Positions 25,453-33,397 are shown, counted from the first letter of the stretch. The stretch is 39,092 nt of DNA from Sporomusa silvacetica DSM 10669 (GCF_002257705.1 NZ_LSLK01000027.1:1-39092); one strand, 5' to 3'. A program made the numbers and translations. Notes: generated from the letters alone by a model not told the origin.

Positions 25453-26436
25453 TTATTCTTGAATGAATTGGCTAAAATCAGTCTGGACTTTACAGGTACG
25501 CACACGTTTATTGTCCTTGGTTACTCGTTCACAACTGCCACAAATTCCTTCACCGCAGCACATAGTGGCGTTATTAGTAGCCGCCATCGGCAGACTAACT
25601 CTCGCTGCGTGCATAGCAGCTATAATTCCATAATGTTGGTCATCAGGGCCGGAGCTGACGACTAGTTCAGGACATTTTTTGCTATCGGCTAAATGCTCGG
25701 ACAAAAGGCGTATTCCCAGCTCACGCATAGAGGCTACTTCCTGAACGTTAATTCCAAGCTCGATAAGTTCACCGGCAATAAATACCTTTCCAATCTTTCC
25801 AGGTGCTACAATAGCCTGAATATTGTTGTTCTTTTTTACTAGTTGCCGGGCTATTGGTATAGCCGGTGACTGTCCTATACCTCCAACTATTAATAATATT
25901 TTACCATCATCTATATTGTCAATCCAAGGTTGACCAAAAATACCATTATAATATGGTCCGCGTACTAATACTTGCTTATTATCATTAGTTAACAGACGCG
26001 CAGATTTGGGGCCGATTGTTTCGACAACTACCTGAATAGTATTCCCGATTACCTTCATTACACCGGCGGGAAAGTGATAAAACTGTTGGTCTATTGGCCT
26101 GCGCAAAAAAACAAAAGAGCCGCATTTGTCAAGTGATTGGGCAAGTTCAGGCGTAACTTCAATTTGTAATAAGTATGTATGCTCAGAAATTTTCTCTTTT
26201 ACGGCAAACTCAGTATCAGATTCCAAGCGTACTGGTGCATCAATATCACTTAGCCAGCTGTTTTTTTTCAGTTGCCATTGTTTTTCATATAGTATGCACA
26301 CTCCACTCCAGTTACAGTCACATACCTCCTTCCCTTTCAAATGACTGCAAAATGTACAATGATTAGTTTCCGACAGCAAGCAGGGACAATAGGGTGAGTT
26401 GATATCAATACATCGGCTAGCCAATTTTTTAAGCAT
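25453..26436 (-). CDS. PyrK-like FAD/[2Fe-2S] reductase subunit with Cys-rich N-terminus
   Basis: Residues 70-320 form a ferredoxin-reductase-type module: an FAD barrel, an NAD site (LLIVGGIGQSPAIPIARQL) and a C-terminal [2Fe-2S] motif CCGEGICGSC plus a final Cys (RVRTC), as in PyrK and sulfide dehydrogenase SudB. Unusual is the N-terminus: eight cysteines in the first 47 residues (9, 17, 19, 27, 30, 39, 41, 47). They include CPC, CTFC and CDC pairs, which suggests an extra metal or Fe-S site. The ATG at 26436 has GGAGGG, 15 nt after the flavoprotein gene. It probably moves electrons between NAD(P)H and its partner; the substrate is unknown. Confidence 0.8.
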   Translation of the reverse strand: MLKKLASRCIDINSPYCPCLLSETNHCTFCSHLKGKEVCDCNWSGVCILYEKQWQLKKNSWLSDIDAPVRLESDTEFAVKEKISEHTYLLQIEVTPELAQSLDKCGSFVFLRRPIDQQFYHFPAGVMKVIGNTIQVVVETIGPKSARLLTNDNKQVLVRGPYYNGIFGQPWIDNIDDGKILLIVGGIGQSPAIPIARQLVKKNNNIQAIVAPGKIGKVFIAGELIELGINVQEVASMRELGIRLLSEHLADSKKCPELVVSSGPDDQHYGIIAAMHAARVSLPMAATNNATMCCGEGICGSCERVTKDNKRVRTCKVQTDFSQFIQE

Positions 26437-26451
26437 AACGATCCCTCCTCA

Positions 26452-27732
26452 TTATACCAAACAAGTATTATAAATATCGGTAAGGCTGGCCTTGTTTATT
26501 CGTTCCGCAATATCGCTGCGTTGTGCTGAATAAAGCCCTAAGCTTTTCATGCGTTCGAAATATATCGAGCCTGAGAAGGTATATCTTAGTCTAATTCCTT
26601 CCTCGGTGGTCATTTGTTCATGAATAAACCGAATAAAATCACCTGAAGCTAATTCGGGCGGGAGTTCGAGATACTGCATATCAAGACAACAGCGAACGGC
26701 ATTGTGTCCAGCTAAAAGCCCGGTTACCACAGCTTCCGTGTGACCAACTAATATACCTGATTTTTCGCCTGCACAGAATAAATTATCTATTCCATCCACT
26801 TTTAGTGAACTATCACAGGGGGCAATGCCCAGATAACGGATAGAGTTGCCTACTCCACCAGAGTAGGGATCTTCATAGCGGGCGCGTTCAAGTCCGGGTA
26901 TCGTTCTTAACATGTCAAGCGGAAAAAAAGGTGTCATTAGCTTGGCATGACCGGTATCAATAAGGACAATGTTCTCGGCATAATCAGCAATGGCATATTG
27001 TGAACAAGCCTTTTTGCCGAGCATACCTGATTTTTTAAGATTTTCGGGCAAGGGGATTACTACCATGCCCTCTTTTTCCAATTGAGATTTGAGCTCAAAG
27101 CTCAGCGAATCTTTATTAATCTTGCAGGAGCCACTCATTGCACCATAGGAACCATCTGCTTTTTTACCCATTATTTCTTTGATTTCAGCTTTGGCGGTTA
27201 TGCTCACCCGCGGCCCAAAAGTCGGGCAGCGGAGAATACACATAGCACAACCATTACCATACTTTAGGCAATTGCCCATTGGACCGGTAGTTCCTGTTGT
27301 GTCAACATAGGCATCACCGTTAATAATCTCTTCATTGTCGTCAGTGAGATATTGGATTTTCTTGCCATGTTTAATAACACCAGATACTCTTGCGCGTGTC
27401 TTAATATCAATACCGTAGTTTTGGAGAATTCTTTTTACCAATGGCTCCATGGTAGTTACATCATAAAAAGACGCATGGCTATGTCCGGGAAAATCTATGC
27501 CCCGGTGTCTGGTATTAGCATCCATGGCCACAAATAAATCTCCGCCGCCCATGGCAATTGCTTCTTCAGCTGCTGTATATCTGCCGTTATTACGAAATAT
27601 ACCGCCAACTAAACCAGTTCCCAGCAATAAGTCAGTGCGTTCAAGTAAAACTACCTGAGCTCCCGCTTTAGACGCTGCTAACGCTGCGGCACAACCAGCC
27701 CAACCACCACCGACCACGACCACCTTAATCAT
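26452..27732 (-). CDS. FAD-dependent oxidoreductase with ferredoxin-like Cys motif
   Basis: The 426-residue flavoprotein starts with GGGWAGCAAALAASKAG (FAD loop, residues 8-24) and has a GidA/FAD_oxidored-like layout with NLFCAGEKSGILVGHTEA near the C-terminus as the second flavin contact. A cysteine cluster at C155, C162, C165 and C169 (CAMCILRCP, the classic CxxCxxxCP) points to a [4Fe-4S] cluster. The frame runs upstream to 27813, but the ATG at 27732 follows GGAGGGG and starts at the Rossmann strand. It precedes the PyrK-like gene by 15 nt, so a two-subunit redox enzyme is likely. I do not know its substrate. Confidence 0.8.
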   Translation of the reverse strand: MIKVVVVGGGWAGCAAALAASKAGAQVVLLERTDLLLGTGLVGGIFRNNGRYTAAEEAIAMGGGDLFVAMDANTRHRGIDFPGHSHASFYDVTTMEPLVKRILQNYGIDIKTRARVSGVIKHGKKIQYLTDDNEEIINGDAYVDTTGTTGPMGNCLKYGNGCAMCILRCPTFGPRVSITAKAEIKEIMGKKADGSYGAMSGSCKINKDSLSFELKSQLEKEGMVVIPLPENLKKSGMLGKKACSQYAIADYAENIVLIDTGHAKLMTPFFPLDMLRTIPGLERARYEDPYSGGVGNSIRYLGIAPCDSSLKVDGIDNLFCAGEKSGILVGHTEAVVTGLLAGHNAVRCCLDMQYLELPPELASGDFIRFIHEQMTTEEGIRLRYTFSGSIYFERMKSLGLYSAQRSDIAERINKASLTDIYNTCLV

Positions 27733-27811
27733 GGACTTCCCCTCCAATTTCCGCTTTGAAATCACACTACAGTGTATTCGTTGCGCCTTGAAGTGCCACA
27801 AGATACAGGCC

Positions 27812-27841
27812 ATAAAAATACTGGTAACAATTGTTACCAGT
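27812..27841 (-). terminator. Terminator of spmB, overlapping its stop
   Basis: A perfect 22-nt palindrome (27820-27841; 9-bp arms ACTGGTAAC / GTTACCAGT) is followed on the minus strand by ATTTTTATGG. The spmB TAA (27834-27836) lies inside the 5' arm. Confidence 0.85.
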
Positions 27842-28379
27842 TACCACTGAAAAGATATTGACATATGTAAACTGAAGCCAGGAAACTGGCAATATCACCA
27901 GACAATCCAACTAACAATGCATAGCGGGGATTATTGACAGCCACTGCGCCAAAATAGACTGTCAACACATAAAAGGTTGTGTCAGTACTGGCTAATACGG
28001 TTGAGGCAATTCGCCCAACCAGGGAATCAGGACCATAGGTGTTGAGGAGTTCTGTTGCTATTCCCAGTGAGCCGCTTCCTGACAGTGGCCGCATGATTGC
28101 CAATGGCACTAAATCAGAGGGTACACCTAATATATGTAGTACTGGAGCCATAAACTCTACACACGCATCCAAGGCACCTGATGCCCGAAAGATACTGATA
28201 GCTACTAGCATGGCAACAAGACATGGCAGGATGCGGATGGCTGTATGAAACCCTTCGGCAGCGCCTTCAACAAAGGCTTCATATACTTTTACTTTTTTAA
28301 AATACCCAATTACGGGAATTAAGAGCAGTACGGCAGGAATTACCCAGACTGATAACTGCTCACACAGTTCAATCAACAT
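27834..28379 (-). CDS. spmB: Spore maturation protein B
   Basis: SpmB and SpmA are membrane proteins needed for spore core dehydration and heat resistance. The 181-residue protein has about four hydrophobic segments and the nucleoside-transporter-gate-like blocks GAAEGFHTAIRILPCLVAML (residues 39-58) and MRPLSGSGSLGIATELL. It starts at an ATG behind AAGGGGG, 17 nt after spmA. The stop codon is part of the following terminator hairpin. Confidence 0.95.
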   Translation of the reverse strand: MLIELCEQLSVWVIPAVLLLIPVIGYFKKVKVYEAFVEGAAEGFHTAIRILPCLVAMLVAISIFRASGALDACVEFMAPVLHILGVPSDLVPLAIMRPLSGSGSLGIATELLNTYGPDSLVGRIASTVLASTDTTFYVLTVYFGAVAVNNPRYALLVGLSGDIASFLASVYICQYLFSGNW

Positions 28380-28396
28380 GAGAACATCCCCCTTGC

Positions 28397-28978
28397 TTAC
28401 CGTTTAAATATCGTTTGACATAGTCGATCAACAATAAGTACCAAAATGGTAGCAAACAAGCTAACAATAAGGGTTGACCCTACAATTTCGGTAGGATTGA
28501 CTGACCCTGCCGCAGAGCGTAAGGCAATAATCGTGGCAGGAACGAGAGTAAACCCAGTAGTACAGAGTGCCAATAAGGTGCACATAGCTGCAGTAGCTGT
28601 ATCTTTTTTGGGGTTAAGGGTTTGTAACTGTTGCATAGCTTTAATCCCAAGTGGTGTTACGGCATTACCTAACCCTAACATATTAGCACTAAGTGTCATA
28701 ATGATGGCACCCATAGCTGGATGGTTTTTGGGTACAGAGGGAAACAGTAAACCAACAATGGGCTGTAAAAAATAAGAAATGATTTTGATTAGGCCTGATG
28801 ACTCAGCAATTCGCATAATACCCAACCATAAACACATGACTCCAATTAAGTTAATGGATAATTCTACTGCGCTTTTGGCTGCACTGATAGCACTTGATGT
28901 AACAACTTCAATACGCCCATTCATGCCGGCATAAATAATACCACTGGATATAAGTATCATCCAAATTAGATTAATCAT
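28397..28978 (-). CDS. spmA: Spore maturation protein A
   Basis: It is the partner of SpmB. The 193-residue protein has about five hydrophobic helices, a Gate-type domain (LNLIG-like region SINLIGVMCLWLGIMRIAES) and SANMLGLGNAVTPLGIKAMQ, a strongly conserved stretch. Three in-frame ATGs are possible (28993, 28984, 28978). I take 28978 because GGGTGAT (28985-28991) lies exactly 6 nt before it and it gives the family start MINLIW. On the minus strand upstream, TATAAT about 40 nt before the start is a possible -10 without a clear -35. Confidence 0.94.
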   Translation of the reverse strand: MINLIWMILISSGIIYAGMNGRIEVVTSSAISAAKSAVELSINLIGVMCLWLGIMRIAESSGLIKIISYFLQPIVGLLFPSVPKNHPAMGAIIMTLSANMLGLGNAVTPLGIKAMQQLQTLNPKKDTATAAMCTLLALCTTGFTLVPATIIALRSAAGSVNPTEIVGSTLIVSLFATILVLIVDRLCQTIFKR

Positions 28979-29035
28979 AGTCATATCACCCATTATGATG
29001 GTATGACAAATTATAGCCAGCTAGAACATAGAACA

Positions 29036-29058
29036 TAAGAAAGACGCCTGGTGGCGTC
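29036..29058 (-). terminator. Terminator of the D,D-carboxypeptidase gene
   Basis: On the minus strand GACGCC (29053-29058) pairs with GGCGTC (29043-29048) around a 4-nt loop. TTTCTTATG follows. It begins 2 nt after the stop codon. Confidence 0.8.
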
Positions 29059-29060
29059 CT

Positions 29061-30209
29061 TCAAGCAAAGTTATGAAATACGAATGTTACGAAACTAACT
29101 AATGATCCCCAAAATATTGTAAAAAATGATTTTTTTTCTACCGGCTGATCTGCAATTAAATCTGTATTGGCGACCTCTACGTTATTGTACATAATTTTAA
29201 CTGTGCCAAGTTTTTGACCAACAGCAATGGGCGCTGTAATTTTGGCGGGGGCTTCAACAACAGTGGTAAATTTGTCGTGCTCATTGTCTGCGATAGGTAA
29301 GATGATATCATTGGCTGCTAGTAACTTGATATTGCTTGCTTTTCCCTCTTTGATTTTAACAGTTTTTAAGATATCACCTTTAGTAATGACAGGCACTTGC
29401 TTAAGCTGCGCAAAGCCATAATCCAAAAGCTTGATCGAATCATCCCACATGCGTTCACTATCTAGTACGATTGCAACTATTTGGATACCATTTCGATTGG
29501 CAGCTGAAACCAGGCAGCGTCCCGCGGCGTCAGTATAGCCGGTTTTAACCCCATTTGCCCCATCATATAACCATAACATTCTATTTTCGTTGTATAAATC
29601 TCGATCATGGTCTTTTCCAGGCCAAGGAATGATTTTCTGCTTGGTAGATACAATTTGAGTAAATAACGGATTCTTATAGCCATATGCCGTAATTTTAGCT
29701 AAATCATAGGCAGTGGTATAATGTCTTTCATCAGGTAGTCCGCTGGTATTTACAAAGTTGCTGTTGACTGCACCAAGCGCATGCGCTTTTTCAGTCATTA
29801 GTTTTGCGAAGCCTTCGACCGATCCGGAAATATGTTCAGCTACGGCTACGGTAGCATCATTACCAGAAACAAGCATTATACCATATAACATGTCACGTAG
29901 TTTAAGTTGTTCTCCGGGTGAAAGCCACAGTGACGATCCTTCGGTGGTAGCGGCATTGGGGCTGGCAGTAACATTATCATCAAGATTACCATACTCCAGC
30001 GCGGTAATTAATGTAATAACCTTGGTAGTACTGGCCGGATAACGCCGTTCGTTGGCATTTCTACTGTAAAGCACTTTTCCTGTTGACGCTTCCATGACGA
30101 TGGCTGCTTTAGCCGTAAGTTCTGGTCCAAAATCTCCTGCGAATACTGTCGTTGGCAAAAACACCAGGCCTATGACTAACAGTATCCCAAGATTAGCTAG
30201 TTGTCGCAT
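29061..30209 (-). CDS. D-alanyl-D-alanine carboxypeptidase (DacB/DacF-type PBP)
   Basis: It trims the terminal D-Ala from peptidoglycan stem peptides. The 382-residue protein has a signal peptide (residues 1-24), SxxK at PASTTK (S60, K63), SGN at 115-117 and KTG at 222-224. A PBP5 C-terminal beta domain (about 275-360) and an amphipathic membrane-binding C-terminus (WGSLVSFVTFVFHNFA) follow. Position directly before spmA-spmB resembles Bacillus dacB. However, a consensus sigma-A promoter and a terminator separate it from spmA, so it is probably expressed in growing cells as well. The ATG has an AAGGGA site. Confidence 0.93.
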   Translation of the reverse strand: MRQLANLGILLVIGLVFLPTTVFAGDFGPELTAKAAIVMEASTGKVLYSRNANERRYPASTTKVITLITALEYGNLDDNVTASPNAATTEGSSLWLSPGEQLKLRDMLYGIMLVSGNDATVAVAEHISGSVEGFAKLMTEKAHALGAVNSNFVNTSGLPDERHYTTAYDLAKITAYGYKNPLFTQIVSTKQKIIPWPGKDHDRDLYNENRMLWLYDGANGVKTGYTDAAGRCLVSAANRNGIQIVAIVLDSERMWDDSIKLLDYGFAQLKQVPVITKGDILKTVKIKEGKASNIKLLAANDIILPIADNEHDKFTTVVEAPAKITAPIAVGQKLGTVKIMYNNVEVANTDLIADQPVEKKSFFTIFWGSLVSFVTFVFHNFA

Positions 30210-30250
30210 GAGTCCAATCCCTTCGTTTAAGATAAAGTGAGCTAAATCTT

Positions 30251-30279
30251 ATTATATAATTAATTTGGCTCAAGGTCAA
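30251..30279 (-). promoter_or_regulatory. Sigma-A promoter of the D,D-carboxypeptidase gene
   Basis: On the minus strand TTGACC (30274-30279) and TATAAT (30251-30256) are 17 nt apart. The start would be about 35 nt before the ATG. It is nearly a perfect vegetative promoter. Confidence 0.85.
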
Positions 30280-30385
30280 AATTAACTTATTTCCGGACTT
30301 GTCTAATTTTGGATGTAATAATATCCGGGGATTATTTAACGCGTAGACGGAGATAATAGTAACAAATTCAAGGAGGTGATTCACT

Positions 30386-30577
30386 ATGGAAACACTTGAC
30401 CTCAAAACAGCTTTACGGACCACACTTACGCAAAAGCAAGAACTTGTGCGTGATTATCAGTCTTTCGCTGATCGCATTGGCGACCAGGAAGTCGCTAAAA
30501 TGTTCAAACATTTTGCTGAAGCAGAGGCTTTACATTCTACTCAAATTAAAGACAAACTTGATGACTTAGCTCAATGA
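30386..30577 (+). CDS. Small two-helix ferritin-like (half-ferritin) protein
   Basis: This is the first + strand gene. The 63-residue protein is all helical and has no signal peptide. E19 in the first helix and E47xxH50 (EALH) in the second match the half-ferritin iron motif (Glu, then ExxH about 28-30 residues later) known from rubrerythrin-type and encapsulated ferritins. Two or more chains would be needed to build a diiron four-helix bundle. The ribosome binding site AAGGAGGTGATT is close to perfect. A strong convergent terminator follows. The function is inferred from motif spacing alone; no encapsulin gene is nearby. Confidence 0.75.
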   Translation: METLDLKTALRTTLTQKQELVRDYQSFADRIGDQEVAKMFKHFAEAEALHSTQIKDKLDDLAQ

Positions 30578-30586
30578 TTAGTAGAT

Positions 30587-30630
30587 TTATATGTAAAAAC
30601 CCACACAATTATGTGTGGGTTTACATATAA
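30587..30630. terminator. Convergent bidirectional terminator
   Basis: A long stem joins TTATATGTAAA + ACCCACACA with TGTGTGGGT + TTTACATATAA; two bases are bulged. The + strand stem follows the half-ferritin stop (30577) and the minus strand one follows the ytfJ stop (30650) by about 20 nt. T-rich stretches occur on both strands. Confidence 0.85.
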
Positions 30631-30649
30631 ATATAATGTTCAAATCAAA

Positions 30650-31099
30650 CTATCTGTAAGCCGATTGTTGGTGGGAAGAATCGGGTGCGGCAGAATGAGC
30701 AAGCTGTTCAAGGTCAACTTCCTCATCAGTATCACGTTTTAGCATATTTTCAATTTTAGTCATTACTTGTGGCACCATATCTATCAGACGGTCATAGAAA
30801 AGATTGCTTTCTACAGACATAAACCGTACACCGCTAGTTGGCGAACATACTAAAAAGCCTACTGGCTTAACGCTAATACCGGCGCCGCTAGCACCACCAA
30901 AAGGGTGGTCGGTTTTTAACTCCTCCGCTTCATAGTCACCGCCGCCAGCTGCAAATCCAAATGCTACCCGCGAGATGGGAATAATTACCGTGCCATCAGA
31001 AGTTTCCACCGCATCGCCAATAATGGTATTGACATCGATCATGCCTTTGATGCTTTCCATAGCCGTTTTCATCAGACCCTGTATTGGATGCTCAGCCAC
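30650..31099 (-). CDS. ytfJ: GerW/YtfJ family sporulation protein
   Basis: YtfJ (GerW) is a small sporulation protein linked to spore germination in Bacillus. The 149-residue protein has the family core VNTIIGDAVETSDGTVIIPI (residues 23-42), a glycine-rich stretch FGFAAGGGDYE and GGASGAGISVKPVGFLV. The C-terminal tail is acidic, then Ser/His-rich. It starts with a GTG at 31099 behind GGGAGG, overlapping the stop of the DUF2953 gene (GTGGCTGA), so the two are translationally coupled. The same gene pair is ytfI-ytfJ in B. subtilis. Confidence 0.93.
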   Translation of the reverse strand: MAEHPIQGLMKTAMESIKGMIDVNTIIGDAVETSDGTVIIPISRVAFGFAAGGGDYEAEELKTDHPFGGASGAGISVKPVGFLVCSPTSGVRFMSVESNLFYDRLIDMVPQVMTKIENMLKRDTDEEVDLEQLAHSAAPDSSHQQSAYR

Positions 31100-31769
31100 T
31101 GCGAGTCGCCTCCCTGTGCAATGAATTTATTAAATTTGCCATAGTTGCAGTAATAACATTACCAAATCGTATCCTGAATATACACTTGAGCTCAATTTCA
31201 AGTTGACTATGCCCATAAACTGGCTGTATTTTAATACACGGTTTTGCATCTAAGACCAGTCGATTATGTATAGATCTCAGCATTTTTTCAGTCAATGAAC
31301 CTAGTATACCCATCATAATGCCAGTAAAGGCGGCATCTTCAAAGCCATATATTGTCTTTACCTCAAGTTTTTCACAATGAATTCCTTGGGAAAGGCTATT
31401 TGCATAGCGGAGATAGCCACGAATGAGCTGGTTGCCTACTCTGAGCAGACGCCGGAAGCGTTCCGGATTATAAAATAATAGTTTGATACTTTTTCGTACA
31501 AAGCGCTGTTCACGACTTACCTTTGTTGTTGCTGACCCATGCGGAGTGTCTATTTCAGACGTAATCCAAGGTAAATCGCCATACTGAACAAGCTTAATTG
31601 TTGGGATTTTTATAGTATAACTAAAGAGTTTCTGCAAGGCATACACAGTAACGGCTACATAATCATCATCTTTACGGCGGCTAAAGCGTAAATCTATATA
31701 TACGTTGACACGAAAAAGCAGTATTAGCAAAATAGCTGTCGACGTCAAAACAAATAGCCAATTGTTCAT
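31092..31769 (-). CDS. DUF2953 family protein (YtfI-like)
   Basis: The 225-residue protein has one N-terminal membrane helix (residues 4-19). A beta-rich domain follows and then basic, amphipathic helices. The C-terminal block YGFEDAAFTGIMMGILGSL is typical of DUF2953. No reaction is known. Its overlap with ytfJ and its conservation in spore formers suggest a sporulation role. The ATG at 31769 has an AGAGGTAAAG site. Confidence 0.82.
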   Translation of the reverse strand: MNNWLFVLTSTAILLILLFRVNVYIDLRFSRRKDDDYVAVTVYALQKLFSYTIKIPTIKLVQYGDLPWITSEIDTPHGSATTKVSREQRFVRKSIKLLFYNPERFRRLLRVGNQLIRGYLRYANSLSQGIHCEKLEVKTIYGFEDAAFTGIMMGILGSLTEKMLRSIHNRLVLDAKPCIKIQPVYGHSQLEIELKCIFRIRFGNVITATMANLINSLHREATRSG

Positions 31770-31889
31770 GTACTTTACCTCTTTTTCTTTGGTATATTAG
31801 ATTTTCTACACTCCTGCCCGAAACTATGCATTTCAAATCTATGATGTATAGAAATGTTAGTACATACATAAGTATGGTAGATGAGGATG

Positions 31890-32474
31890 AGTAAAAATCG
31901 TGTCTATGAAAGTCCTCGCAGTGTTACAGGCACTGGAAAGTCTACAAACCCAAAGGAAATGCCTAACGGTATATGTACAGATAGAGATGTTGGAACGTGG
32001 TAAGCGGATTGATATGGAAACCTTATCAGCTTATGAAATATCAAAACGTGAAAGTAGGGTCACAGTACCAATGAAACCGCGATAATAAACGGTGGAGGGA
32101 TAGACCCAAGTCAATCATATGTTAAAAACTTAACATCACAAATCACTCCATAGGTTCTGGTGCGACTAAAAGAGGCTACCCCTCGAAAGGAGGTGTTGCC
32201 GACTATGGCTACCGCAACCAAGAATACCAAGCTACGCCATAATGAATATTATGGACAGCAAAGTTCACTTGATGAATTATATAAACAAAGTCTAAAGAAT
32301 GCTAAATTCAAGAAGCAATACGAAAAAATAATAGACGAAAGCAGCATTCTTCTAGCATATCGAAACATCAAGGCTAATACAGGAAGTACAACAAAGGGTA
32401 CAGATAGAAAAACTATCAATGATATTGCAACAATGACAAATGAACAAGTAGTAGCAATGGTAAGAGAACGGTAA
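31890..32474 (+). mobile_element. Truncated group II intron
   Basis: The + strand stretch 31890-32204 has no convincing gene but has the G/A-rich look of an intron ribozyme (for example GGAACGTGGTAAGC). It leads into an AAGGAGGTG ribosome binding site and the start of a group II intron reverse transcriptase at 32205. The protein stops after 89 residues, and I see no domain V sequence downstream. The 3' half (rest of the ORF, domains V and VI) is therefore missing. The 5' boundary is a guess; a clear GUGYG end was not identified. The window would be a dead remnant. Confidence 0.6.
32205..32474 (+). pseudogene. Group II intron reverse transcriptase/maturase, N-terminal fragment
   Basis: Full-length proteins of this family have 400-600 residues; here only 89 remain. 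The visible part matches the RT-0/RT-1 region: SSLDELYKQSLKNAKF, then ILLAYRNIKANTGSTTKGTD, then KTINDIATMTNEQVVAMVRE. The catalytic YADD motif, the thumb/maturase domain and the endonuclease are absent. A TAA follows directly, and no other frame downstream continues the protein. The fragment cannot act as a reverse transcriptase. Confidence 0.85.
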
Positions 32475-32520
32475 CTAGTGCTATTGCTGAAGTAATACTT
32501 TCATAAACGACTGAATTGAA

Positions 32521-32557
32521 AGCCGGTTAGATTTTATTTCTAACAGGCTCATTTTTT
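32521..32557 (+). terminator. Terminator-like hairpin after the intron remnant
   Basis: AGCCGGTTAG (32521-32530) pairs with CTAACAGGCT (32540-32549) with one mismatch. The + strand tail is CATTTTTTTAT. On the minus strand it would follow the stop of the ORF remnant at 32549-32735, with the weaker tail TTTCAATT. Confidence 0.7.
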
Positions 32558-32735
32558 TATATTTACTCCGATTGCTTCGCTATATACAAATAATTCATTA
32601 GCAACTTTACCAAGTAAAAGCAAATAACCTGCGGAACCAGTAATGATCCCACAGATTACTACTGTCTTTCAGTAGTTTTTCCCCATTTTCAGTCAGCCTT
32701 TCGTTTGGTGTACCAACCGAGACTTTCCGAATATG
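32549..32735 (-). pseudogene. Frameshifted ORF remnant, small membrane protein
   Basis: Within the otherwise gene-free stretch 32475-32790, two minus-strand frames read like protein. Upstream: VSVGTPNERLTENGEKLLKD. Then, one base shifted, VICGIITGSAGYLLLLGK, NELFVYSEAIGVNIKK and a TGA. Neither has an ATG. Joined by a one-base shift near 32660-32670 they would make a short protein with a charged N-terminal half and one membrane helix. The family is not recognised. The shift coincides with a small hairpin (32658-32676). It may be decay next to the intron insertion. Confidence 0.4.
32658..32680 (+). terminator. Small terminator-like hairpin
   Basis: ACTACTG (32658-32664) pairs with CAGTAGT (32670-32676) around a 5-nt loop and TTTTCCCC follows. 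No + strand gene ends nearby other than the intron fragment, so its role is unclear. Confidence 0.4.
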
Positions 32736-32790
32736 CTATGCACAGTAAGCTATGCCTAGCTTAAACTAATACGTTGTAGGGAACTTCGCA

Positions 32791-33384
32791 CTAGTCTTCT
32801 TCCTCTGGCAATGGTTCATGGGTCAGTTCAAATAAGGCGGCGGTAAATTCGGCTACATGCTCCTTTTCCTCGTTCATCAATTCGCAGAAATGCTCCTTTA
32901 CCTGTGGCTCCTCAGCTTCATTCATATATCTTTGATATTTATTAATAGCATGTAGTTCATCTTGAATTGCCTTAGTTAAGCATCGAATTGTAGCTAGGTC
33001 TTTTTTATGAGGAGGAATTACTTGGACATCCTCATCTTCTTGAGCCTGCATTTTCTTAACCCACTTAGCCTTACTTATCGGCCTTTTCATAGTTAGATAA
33101 TCTAAGTCCTGCTCCTCAAGCATTTCTGTCTGAACTGGATCAAACATAGAAATCAGTCGCATAGTCTCGACATAGTGCTGCATCTCATCTTCCGCGGCGT
33201 CCATGAAAACTTCAGCTACACAGGGATTATTAGCCGCGCACTCTAGATAATCAGCTATAGCTCCCCGCTCATCAGCGGCTGCATCGCGCAATAGATAAAG
33301 ATCAGGGTGATTCGGGCATTCCTCCATTTCATTTGAGCAAAAATCTACTATATTGGTTGGTTTACAATATTTAGGCCTTGCCAT
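32791..33384 (-). CDS. Ferritin-like protein with two half-ferritin modules
   Basis: The 197-residue protein has two helical hairpins. In the first, E39 is followed by E67xxH70 (EMQH); in the second, E143 is followed by E173xxH176 (EKEH). Together these could form one diiron four-helix bundle, like rubrerythrin, but there is no rubredoxin domain. The N-terminus has C7, C16 and C23, and a charged linker (residues 86-125) separates the halves. An AGAGGAGGT site precedes the ATG. A palindrome resembling a DtxR/IdeR operator lies between its -10 box and the start. A role in iron storage or oxidative protection is inferred. Confidence 0.82.
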   Translation of the reverse strand: MARPKYCKPTNIVDFCSNEMEECPNHPDLYLLRDAAADERGAIADYLECAANNPCVAEVFMDAAEDEMQHYVETMRLISMFDPVQTEMLEEQDLDYLTMKRPISKAKWVKKMQAQEDEDVQVIPPHKKDLATIRCLTKAIQDELHAINKYQRYMNEAEEPQVKEHFCELMNEEKEHVAEFTAALFELTHEPLPEEED

Positions 33385-33397
33385 ATAGATACCTCCT

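Noticed and set aside
191..30209. Many frames of 60-165 codons on the + strand
   Set aside because: They lie antisense to well-identified genes, have no ribosome binding sites and show no family features; they are shadows of coding sequence.
31900..32085. 61-residue + strand frame as a gene
   Set aside because: It lies in the stretch that precedes the group II intron ORF and is probably intron RNA; the protein has no recognisable features and no good ribosome binding site.
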